From: CAVQEK01 sp964596645 | Lineage (GTDB): Bacteria; Bacteroidota; Bacteroidia; Cytophagales; Cyclobacteriaceae | Assembly (NCBI GenBank): GCA_964596645.1 | Contig: CAZQVB010000062.1 | Location: 1 to 19,554 of the forward strand | Direction of reading: 5' to 3' | Length of the DNA: 19,554 nt | Shown: in pieces, positions 7,072-13,136 of the stretch | How positions within the stretch are numbered: position 1 is the first letter of the stretch | How the letters are laid out: the number at the start of each line of letters is the position of its first letter | The notes under the pieces: model-generated | The model's input: the letters and a program-made list of their open reading frames with translations, nothing else | The model's database searches: none | Told to the model about the DNA's origin: nothing | Position numbers and translations under genes: made by a program

Positions 7072-9209
7072 GCTTTAGATGTTTCTACACTGGCACCGGT
7101 GGCTTGTTGCGCACGAAGCGACTTAATGCGCGCCAGAAACTCTGAGGCCTGCAACCTGTATGAATGGGCAAATGCTTCCGTAGGCTCATTGTGCTTTATT
7201 TGCAATACGTGCTCTTTGAAGCTCCCTTCGGCAAAGGTGAGGGTTCCGCTCTCCACATATATTTTGTCGAAGTCGTTGATGATGCCGATGTGGTTGCTGT
7301 TTTTCACATCTTCGCCAAGCAGCATGGCTTTGGCCGTATTGATGTACACATTGTAACTGTGGTAAATGGCGTCCGAATATCGTCCTTCTTCATACGCTTC
7401 ATACGAGAGTTGCTCTTTTTCGTCGGAGTCAAACAGCAGCGTGGCCACCAGGTCAATGATTACCCCGGCGCATTCGCCGGTGCCGGTATGCAAAGCAAAG
7501 GCCTGATCGCGCCCCCAATCGATGTAATCAGCCTGCTGCACGCCAGACACATCGGCCAGTGGCTTTAGCAGGTTGTAGAAATACATTTTGCCCTGTCGCT
7601 GAAAGTAATCTTTGAAGTACTCCCCATCTGAGCCGTTTTCATCGAAATCGTTCAACAGGTAACGCAGCACCTCCGGCCCCCGTTTGCTGGGCACTTTTAT
7701 TACGCGCTCAGCCACACGGCCGTGCCCGTCGCAGTCTACCCCCCCACCCAGCATCACCTGTAGCGCAGGTAGCACGTTGCTGCCCACTTTCACTGAGCTG
7801 CCATGGAAGCCAATGCTGGCCATGCCGTGCTGCCCGCAGGAGTTGGGGCAACCGCTGATTTTTATTTTTATGTCGTTGTTGAAGATCAGGTCCGGATATT
7901 CCGAGTTGATCACGCGCTCCAGCTCCGCGGCTATACCGGTACTGCTGGATATGCCCAGGTTGCAGGTATCAGTACCCGGACAGGCGGTGATATCGGCGGT
8001 GGAGTCGAAACCCGGCTCGGCCAGGCCCAGGGCGTCGAGTGCGGCAAACAGGCTCTCCAAAGCCTCCGGCCGCACATACTTGAGCAGATAGCCCTGATTG
8101 ACCGTGATGCGGATGTCGTCGGCGGCGTATCGATCTACCACTTCGGCAAGTGCCCGGGCCCTGTCTGTAGACAGATCGCCGAGCAGCAGGCGAATGTATA
8201 CACCAAAAAAGCCTTTTTGCTTCTGCTCAAACACATTGGTACGGTACCAGCGATCATATTTGGCCTGATCAGCCACCGAATATGCAGGATACGTTTTATC
8301 TTCCGGCTGCGGATCCGGCTCCTTGAGCTGCGCGGTGTCCACCACATATGTTTTGCTCTTCAGTGCCTCGTGCTCCTCTTCTACCAAGCGCAGCAATTCT
8401 TCTATACCCAATTCGTTCAGCAAAAACTTCAGCCGTGCTTTCATCCTTCTGGCGCGCTCACCGTAGCGATCGAACACACGGAGGAGTCCTTCGATAAATG
8501 GAATGAGCTTATCGGCCTCTAAAAAGTCGTAGGCGAGTTGTGCCAGAAAAGGCTGTGCGCCCAGGCCGCCACCAATCCAGACCTTAAAGCCGCGTACGGA
8601 CTGGCCATTCACTTCTTTTATTTTGGGGATCACCCCCACGTCGTGTATAAAGGCGAAGCCGGAATCTTTTTCACTGGAGGAGAAGGCGATCTTAAATTTC
8701 CGGCCCATCTCCTGGCATACAGGGTTGCGCAGGAAATACTCAAAAGTAGCCTGTGCATAAGGCGACACGTCGAACAACTCATCGGGGTCGATGCCGGCTT
8801 TGTCGGAAGCCGTCACGTTGCGTACGGTATTGCCGCATGCTTCGCGCAGGGTGATGTTGTCTTGCTCCAGCTTTGCCCACAGTTCGGGGGTTCTGTCCAG
8901 GCTTACATAGTGTATCTGAATATCCTGTCGCGTGGTGGCGTGCAGGTTGCCCGAAGCAAATTCGTCGGAAAGATCGGCGATGCGGCGCAGTTGCCGGGTG
9001 GTCATCTTGCCATACGGTATTTTAATGCGCACCATCTGCACACCGGGCTGCCGCTGGCCATAAACACCACGCGCCAGGCGCAGGCTGCGAAATTTTTCAT
9101 CATCTATCTTCTGGTTTCTGAACAGGGCGATCTTATCGGCCAGATCGATGATGTCTTTTTGTACTACCGGGTTTTCCAGGTTTTCAAGCTCACTTCTAAA
9201 GCTCAGCAT
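7068..9209 (-). CDS. Siroheme sulfite reductase with C-terminal HEPN-like domain
   Basis: A 713-residue ferredoxin-type nitrite/sulfite reductase, the first gene of the operon. Two ferredoxin-like half-domains and two siroheme/4Fe-4S half-domains can be followed. The cluster ligands are C410 and C416 (TACPGTDTCNLG) and C454 and C458 (SGCPNSCGQHG); the last bridges to siroheme. The APS reductase and siroheme genes in the same operon make sulfite, not nitrite, the likely substrate. After about residue 580 there is a roughly 120-residue alpha-helical tail (EAYEEGRYSDAIYHSYNVY and onward) that resembles a HEPN domain and is absent from classical CysI or NirA. I chose the start at 9209 because it follows the leader hairpin at normal distance and gives the standard N-terminus. 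Confidence 0.92.
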   Translation of the reverse strand: MLSFRSELENLENPVVQKDIIDLADKIALFRNQKIDDEKFRSLRLARGVYGQRQPGVQMVRIKIPYGKMTTRQLRRIADLSDEFASGNLHATTRQDIQIHYVSLDRTPELWAKLEQDNITLREACGNTVRNVTASDKAGIDPDELFDVSPYAQATFEYFLRNPVCQEMGRKFKIAFSSSEKDSGFAFIHDVGVIPKIKEVNGQSVRGFKVWIGGGLGAQPFLAQLAYDFLEADKLIPFIEGLLRVFDRYGERARRMKARLKFLLNELGIEELLRLVEEEHEALKSKTYVVDTAQLKEPDPQPEDKTYPAYSVADQAKYDRWYRTNVFEQKQKGFFGVYIRLLLGDLSTDRARALAEVVDRYAADDIRITVNQGYLLKYVRPEALESLFAALDALGLAEPGFDSTADITACPGTDTCNLGISSSTGIAAELERVINSEYPDLIFNNDIKIKISGCPNSCGQHGMASIGFHGSSVKVGSNVLPALQVMLGGGVDCDGHGRVAERVIKVPSKRGPEVLRYLLNDFDENGSDGEYFKDYFQRQGKMYFYNLLKPLADVSGVQQADYIDWGRDQAFALHTGTGECAGVIIDLVATLLFDSDEKEQLSYEAYEEGRYSDAIYHSYNVYINTAKAMLLGEDVKNSNHIGIINDFDKIYVESGTLTFAEGSFKEHVLQIKHNEPTEAFAHSYRLQASEFLARIKSLRAQQATGASVETSKA

Positions 9210-9240
9210 GTTCGTGTATTTTGTGTTTGTGAATTTCTAT

Positions 9241-9283
9241 AAAAGCAAAGGCCCCTTCCGCGTTCTTGCAGAAAGGGCCCTTT
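9241..9283 (-). terminator. Leader terminator hairpin (attenuator) of the sulfur operon
   Basis: On the minus strand the 5' arm (9283-9271, AAAGGGCCCTTTC) pairs with the 3' arm (9259-9247, GGAAGGGGCCTTT) over 13 positions, with one G-G mismatch and one G-U. The loop is 11 nt. The arm ends in TTT, then GC, then TTTT. It lies 37 bp before the sulfite reductase start, so it would act inside the operon's own leader. The plus strand has a better T-tract (9281-9285 and beyond), but no plus-strand gene lies upstream that would need it. Confidence 0.6.
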
Positions 9284-9366
9284 TTATATTTTGCGCGTAG
9301 TGTGGTGGCTACGTAGTGATAGGCAAATGTAAAAATGGCAATCCCTCCCTGCTCACATTGAGCGGG
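9268..9366 (-). promoter_or_regulatory. Mutually exclusive leader helices: protector and antiterminator
   Basis: Minus-strand reading. Protector helix: CCC-GCTCA (9366-9359) pairs with TGAGC-A-GGG (9355-9347), eight pairs with a 3-nt loop and one bulged A. Antiterminator: GCAGGGAGGG (9352-9343) pairs with CCCTTTCTGC (9277-9268), ten consecutive pairs including two G-U. The antiterminator takes up the protector's 3' side and the terminator's 5' arm, so it excludes both. The protector's 5' side begins 3 nt after the last of four clustered cysteine codons. A ribosome stalled there for lack of Cys-tRNA would cover it and free the antiterminator. The pairing is seen; the mechanism is inferred. Confidence 0.6.
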
Positions 9367-9443
9367 CTACAACACCAGAACCAACAAGCGCATCGCTTGG
9401 AAGCTGATATTTTTTGATTGACGGGATTGACCGAATGAAGCAT
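9309..9443 (-). CDS. Putative cysteine-rich leader peptide
   Basis: A 44-residue open frame starting with ATG at 9443, 25-35 nt after the predicted transcription start. It is basic-polar, without a signal peptide. Residues 18-25 read CACWFWCC, four cysteines in eight residues, with two adjacent TGT codons at 9371-9369 and 9374-9372. The stop is 25 nt before the leader terminator. The frame also extends upstream to a GTG at 9503, but that lies within the predicted promoter and would not be in the mRNA. It has no family I recognise. Its position before a sulfur-assimilation operon suggests that its translation, not its product, is what matters. Confidence 0.5.
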   Translation of the reverse strand: MLHSVNPVNQKISASKRCACWFWCCSPLNVSREGLPFLHLPITT

Positions 9444-9474
9444 AATTTGATGTCGCTGCGATTGAAACGAACTA

Positions 9475-9506
9475 CAAGAGTACGGGCTGAAAAATAATTT
9501 CACAAA
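9475..9506 (-). promoter_or_regulatory. Promoter of the sulfur-assimilation operon
   Basis: On the minus strand a -33 box TTTG (9506-9503) is followed after 20 nt by a -7 box TACTCTTG (9482-9475), seven of eight matching the Bacteroidota consensus TAnnTTTG. Transcription would start near 9470-9466. This leaves a leader of about 260 nt before the sulfite reductase gene, long enough for the attenuator. Confidence 0.5.
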
Positions 9507-9518
9507 TTATGCGTGAAA
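9498..9518. promoter_or_regulatory. Inverted repeat overlapping the -33 box, possible operator
   Basis: TTTCAC (9498-9503) and GTGAAA (9513-9518) form a perfect 6-bp inverted repeat with 9 nt between, a 21-bp site. It covers the -33 box of the sulfur operon promoter, so a bound protein could block or recruit RNA polymerase. It does not match a CRP, FNR or Fur consensus. The binding protein is unknown. Confidence 0.35.
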
Positions 9519-9599
9519 AATTTATTTTGATAAAATATAATTTGCTGAATACCGGCAGTAGCCTATGAATATTTCGCAAGTCTGAAAATCAGGTAGCAG

Positions 9600-10094
9600 C
9601 TACCGATTCTCTCTGCCCTGCTCAGTGGGCGCTTTCTTTACCTTCGTCGGCTGTTCGCTGTTGTTCAGATGGCCATAAAAATACAAAGAGTGGCTGGTGA
9701 CGGTAAAGTCAAATGTTTGTTCTATAAGCTTTTGAATATTCTGTATGCGGGGGTCACAAAACTCAAAGATCTGGCCGGTGCGGTTGCAAATCACATGGTC
9801 GTGCTGGCGAAAGCCGTACGATTTCTCGTACAGTGAAAGGTTCTTTCCAAACTGATGCTTTTTCACAAGGTCGCACTCCAGCAGCAAATCCAGTGTGTTG
9901 TACACTGTAGCACGACTCACACGATAGTTTTTGTTTTTCATATTGATGTAGAGCGACTCCACATCGAAATGACCATCGTGGCTGTAAATTTCCTCAAGAA
10001 TGGCAAAGCGCTCAGGAGTTTTGCGTAGTTGCTTCTCTTCCAAATACCTGGTGAACAGGTCTTTGATTTCCCGGTACTTTTCTGCTGAAATCAT
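9600..10094 (-). CDS. Fur-family metal-responsive transcription regulator
   Basis: A 164-residue member of the Fur/PerR/Zur family. The N-terminal winged helix (about 10-90) includes RKTPERFAILEEIY and the recognition helix VSRATVYNTLDLL (59-71). The dimerisation and metal-binding part has H42, H98-D-H100 and the run VICNRTGQIFEF. C103 is followed by N-R-T where most Fur proteins have C-x-x-C, and the second C-terminal CxxC pair is also missing (only C113 remains). So the structural zinc site of Fur is absent, and the metal specificity cannot be called. The C-terminal tail (about 145-164) is polar and likely disordered. It is a single gene with its own promoter, divergent from ccoI. Confidence 0.87.
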   Translation of the reverse strand: MISAEKYREIKDLFTRYLEEKQLRKTPERFAILEEIYSHDGHFDVESLYINMKNKNYRVSRATVYNTLDLLLECDLVKKHQFGKNLSLYEKSYGFRQHDHVICNRTGQIFEFCDPRIQNIQKLIEQTFDFTVTSHSLYFYGHLNNSEQPTKVKKAPTEQGRENR

Positions 10095-10140
10095 TTCCCC
10101 TTCTCCGTTTTTGCTTTAATAATGTGTTGAAAATCACCTG

Positions 10141-10173
10141 CAAAGGTAAGTAATAATTCGTTGCGCCATCAAT
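10141..10173 (-). promoter_or_regulatory. Promoter of the Fur-family gene
   Basis: On the minus strand the -7 box TACCTTTG (10148-10141) is a perfect match to TAnnTTTG. An ATTG (10173-10170) sits 21 nt upstream in place of the -33 TTTG. The predicted start near 10135 leaves a leader of about 40 nt. It is the clearest promoter in the window. Confidence 0.6.
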
Positions 10174-10339
10174 GCAACCATTGCCGGAGCGATATCTGCA
10201 AGGTGATATGCGCCCCATACGGCGGCACCGGCACCGGCAACCTGCTTCATTATTCCATCTGCGGATGACGGGCATCATACTTTACATTGAAATTAATCCG
10301 TTTTTTTGCAGGACTTTGCACCAAATATGCTCAGCGGCT

Positions 10340-12766
10340 ATGTCTGCACCGATTGTCCATGATGTTCAGCGTAAAACCTCCTGCTACCACTGTGGCGACG
10401 ACTGCGGCGCGCACGCGCTGGAGCACGATGGTAAGCAGTTTTGCTGTACAGGCTGCCAAACCGTGTACGATATACTGAGCGACAACGACCTGTGCACCTA
10501 TTACGATCTGGACAAGAACCCGGGAACTTCGCTCAAAGCACCACGGCCACAAGAGAAATACAGGTTTCTTGACAACCTGGAAATCGTGCAGATTATGTGC
10601 GATTTTTATCAGGCCGACAAAGCCCGTATACGTTTGTTCATTCCGGCCATTCATTGCAGCTCGTGTATTTGGCTATTGGAAAAACTGCACAAACTGGCAG
10701 AGGGCGTGAACTACACACGGGTGAATTTTGTGAAGAAGGAACTCGCAGTAGATTTTAACCCCTCGCAGGTGTCGCTGAGGCAATTGGTGGAGCTGCTCGC
10801 CAGCGTAGGCTATGAGCCGCACATAAGCCTGGAAGGTAAAAAGTCGGAAGACGGGAAGAAGGCCAATCGATCGCTTTACTTAAAAATCGGTGTTGCAGGC
10901 TTTGCTTTTGGCAACATCATGCTGCTGAGCTTTCCCGAGTATTTTGGCTTCGAAGGGCTGGATGATCCGCTCATTCATCGATTCATTTCTTATCTGAACC
11001 TGCTCCTGGCCTTGCCTGTATTTTTCTACTGCAGCAGCGATTACTTTGTGGCGGCATATAAAGGGTTGAAAAAGCGCTTTATAAATATCGATGTACCCAT
11101 AGCGCTGGGCATAGCCGTGCTTTTTGGCCGAAGCCTGGTAGAAATACTGAGCAATACCGGTCCCGGATACCTCGATTCGCTGGCCGGCCTTCTCTTTTTT
11201 CTGCTCGTGGGGCGCTGGTTTCAGGAATATACTTATCGGGGGCTGTCCTTCGAGCGCGATTATAAATCGTACTTTCCGCTGGCCGTAAGCCGTATGAAAG
11301 ATCAAACAGAAGAGAGTGTGCTGGTGCAGCAGCTAAGCAAAGGCGACACCATCGTGGTGCGCAATCAGGAGGTGGTGCCCTGCGACTGCACCCTGCTCAG
11401 CGCCGAAGCACACATCGACTATAGTTTTGTGACAGGCGAGGCAAACCTGACAAAAAAACAGAAGGGCGACTACATCTATGCCGGAGGCCGGCAGGCAGGG
11501 CCGAGCATTGAGCTGCTGGTAGAGAAAGACGTGTCGCAGAGCTACCTGACCCAGTTGTGGAACAACGAGGCATTTACCAAAGATAAAGAGGCTTCGTTCA
11601 TCACCTTGATCAACCACGTGAGCAAGTACTTTACTGTAGCTGTGCTGGTGCTGGCGATCGCTGGCTTTTTCATGTATTTCCAGAGCGATCTGCCCACGGC
11701 CTGGAATGTGCTCACGGCCGTGCTCATTATTGCCTGTCCTTGTGCACTTTCACTGGCATCGCCTTTTACCCTGGGTACTACCATGCGCATATTTGGCAAA
11801 AAGGGCTTCTACTTGAAAAACACGCACATCATAGAAAAAATAAGCCGAATGAGCGCGATTATTTTTGATAAAACAGGCACCATTACCCAGGGCAGCGCCA
11901 CCACCGGCAGGTATGAAGGTAAGCCTTTGACGGCCATGGAAGAATCGGTGGTGAAGGCGCTGGTGCAACAATCTTCCCATCCGCTCAGCCGGAGAATTTA
12001 TGCCATGCTGCACCAGAAGCCTACGCCGGGGGTAGACCTGGAGCAGTTTGAGGAGTATGCCGGGCTGGGGCTGGAAGGCAGGGCCGCCAACCGGTCGGTG
12101 AAGCTTGGCAGCCGCGCCTTTGTGACCGACGCCATGGGCGATACAAAAAAGGACACTTCCACGCATGTGCTGTGCAGCTTCGACGGCCACATACACGGCA
12201 GCTTTATTTTTGATCAGTCGTTTCGGGCCGGCCTGGAAAACCTTGTGGCCAGGCTGAATGAAAAATATAAGATCGCACTACTTACCGGCGACAATGACCA
12301 TCAGCGAAAGGTGCTTAAAGACATTTTCAAGAGTGAAGCGGCATTACATTTCAGGCAGTCGCCCCAAGACAAGCTGAACCACATAAAAGCCCTTCAAGAC
12401 GGTGGCGAGCAGGTAATGATGATCGGCGATGGGCTCAACGATGCCGGTGCGCTGCAGCAAAGCGATGTAGGCGTGAGCATTGTGGACGACACGGCGCACT
12501 TTACACCGGCTGCCGACGCCATATTGCACGCCTCAGCCTTCGGCAGGCTGCCCGACCTGCTGCGCTTTACCCATACCGGCAAGCGCATCATCATTGCCGC
12601 TTTTTTGTTGTCTTTTTTGTACAATATTATAGGCATAGGGCTGGCACTTGCCGGCATGCTCACACCACTGGCAGCCGCCATACTTATGCCCCTCAGCAGC
12701 ATCAGCGTGGTGCTGTTTTCAACGTTGTCGGTGGGTCTGATGGCCCGCATAAAAGGTATTTTATAG
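10340..12766 (+). CDS. ccoI: CcoI-type copper-transporting P1B ATPase for cbb3 oxidase assembly
   Basis: I start the 808-residue protein at the ATG at 10340 (MSAPIVHD). The open frame runs back to 10172, but the extra part is low-complexity and unlike the family. The N-terminus has a cysteine-rich motif (C15, C18, C22, then C35-C36-x-x-C39), followed by a heavy-metal-associated domain with HCSSC (105-109). Eight membrane segments surround the metal site CPC (466-468). The phosphorylation motif DKTGT begins at D510 and the hinge is GDGLNDAG (696-703). CcoI/FixI pumps export Cu+ so that the oxidase can be loaded from the periplasmic side. The gene is followed after 1 bp by ccoS, the classic pair, upstream of the oxidase genes. 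Confidence 0.93.
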   Translation: MSAPIVHDVQRKTSCYHCGDDCGAHALEHDGKQFCCTGCQTVYDILSDNDLCTYYDLDKNPGTSLKAPRPQEKYRFLDNLEIVQIMCDFYQADKARIRLFIPAIHCSSCIWLLEKLHKLAEGVNYTRVNFVKKELAVDFNPSQVSLRQLVELLASVGYEPHISLEGKKSEDGKKANRSLYLKIGVAGFAFGNIMLLSFPEYFGFEGLDDPLIHRFISYLNLLLALPVFFYCSSDYFVAAYKGLKKRFINIDVPIALGIAVLFGRSLVEILSNTGPGYLDSLAGLLFFLLVGRWFQEYTYRGLSFERDYKSYFPLAVSRMKDQTEESVLVQQLSKGDTIVVRNQEVVPCDCTLLSAEAHIDYSFVTGEANLTKKQKGDYIYAGGRQAGPSIELLVEKDVSQSYLTQLWNNEAFTKDKEASFITLINHVSKYFTVAVLVLAIAGFFMYFQSDLPTAWNVLTAVLIIACPCALSLASPFTLGTTMRIFGKKGFYLKNTHIIEKISRMSAIIFDKTGTITQGSATTGRYEGKPLTAMEESVVKALVQQSSHPLSRRIYAMLHQKPTPGVDLEQFEEYAGLGLEGRAANRSVKLGSRAFVTDAMGDTKKDTSTHVLCSFDGHIHGSFIFDQSFRAGLENLVARLNEKYKIALLTGDNDHQRKVLKDIFKSEAALHFRQSPQDKLNHIKALQDGGEQVMMIGDGLNDAGALQQSDVGVSIVDDTAHFTPAADAILHASAFGRLPDLLRFTHTGKRIIIAAFLLSFLYNIIGIGLALAGMLTPLAAAILMPLSSISVVLFSTLSVGLMARIKGIL

Positions 12767-12767
12767 T

Positions 12768-12947
12768 ATGTCCGTTATAGTGCTCTTGATATTGGTGAGC
12801 CTGCTGGTGGCGATTTTATTCTTGGGGGCTTTTGTATGGGCGGTAAAAAGCGGCCAGTTCGACGATGACCACTCACCCGGCGTGCGCATACTCTTCGACG
12901 ACAAGGTGAGCGAGAAAAAGGAGAAGGAGGATAATACGCCAAAATAG
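12768..12947 (+). CDS. ccoS: Cytochrome cbb3 oxidase maturation protein CcoS
   Basis: A 59-residue single-span membrane protein, with hydrophobic residues 3-24. The family signature is the run AVKSGQFDD (25-33), followed by SPGVRILFDD (36-45). A charged lysine/glutamate tail ends the chain. CcoS is needed for cofactor insertion into cbb3 oxidase. It starts 1 bp after the ccoI stop and is surely co-transcribed with it. The length is normal for the family. Confidence 0.93.
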   Translation: MSVIVLLILVSLLVAILFLGAFVWAVKSGQFDDDHSPGVRILFDDKVSEKKEKEDNTPK

Positions 12948-13032
12948 CCTAACAATCCTTTTTAGAGCAATTTGCCCAAATTATACTTACTGAAAGGATG
13001 GGCAGAAAGATCGATTTAGAATGAATACAAAA

Positions 13033-13048
13033 TGTGATCAAAGTCATA
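13033..13048. promoter_or_regulatory. CRP/FNR-like binding site upstream of ccoNO
   Basis: TGTGA-TCAAAG-TCATA matches nine of ten positions of the CRP half-sites TGTGA-N6-TCACA. As an FNR site (TTGAT-N4-ATCAA) it matches seven of ten. Its centre is about 43 bp upstream of the start predicted from the -7 box at 13070, where class II activators of this family bind. Oxygen control of cbb3 genes by FNR-type regulators is common in other phyla. No such regulator gene is in the window. Confidence 0.5.
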
Positions 13049-13049
13049 A

Positions 13050-13077
13050 TTTCATCCGGCGTGTGCCCCTAATTTAG
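13050..13077 (+). promoter_or_regulatory. Likely ccoNO promoter
   Basis: TAATTTAG (13070-13077) matches seven of eight positions of TAnnTTTG. A TTTC (13050-13053) lies 16 nt upstream, a poor and slightly close -33 box. A weak -33 element next to an activator-like site fits an activator-dependent promoter. The leader to the ccoNO ATG would be about 50 nt. Confidence 0.4.
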
Positions 13078-13136
13078 CCCACTGTTTAATATCTTCACCG
13101 CGCAAATTTTTTTAAAAACGTAATACCCGCTGCTAT

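Larger units (their letters stand above)
9210..9599. other. 390-bp region between the Fur-family gene and the sulfur operon
   Basis: Both neighbours are on the minus strand. The region holds the promoter, possible operator, leader peptide and attenuator described separately. The part from 9519 to 9599 is AT-rich and I see no terminator for the Fur-family gene in it, so some read-through into the sulfur operon is possible. Confidence 0.6.

Noticed and set aside
9444..9503. Upstream extension of the leader frame to a GTG start at 9503
   Set aside because: It lies inside the predicted promoter and would not be transcribed; the ATG at 9443 is the first start in the predicted mRNA.
10278..10285. 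TACTTTAC as -7 box of a ccoI promoter
   Set aside because: It matches six of eight consensus positions and no good -33 box is at the right distance; I could not choose a promoter for ccoI.
10172..10339. N-terminal extension of CcoI by 56 residues
   Set aside because: The added residues are basic low-complexity sequence unlike the family, and the ATG at 10340 gives a normal CcoI length and start.
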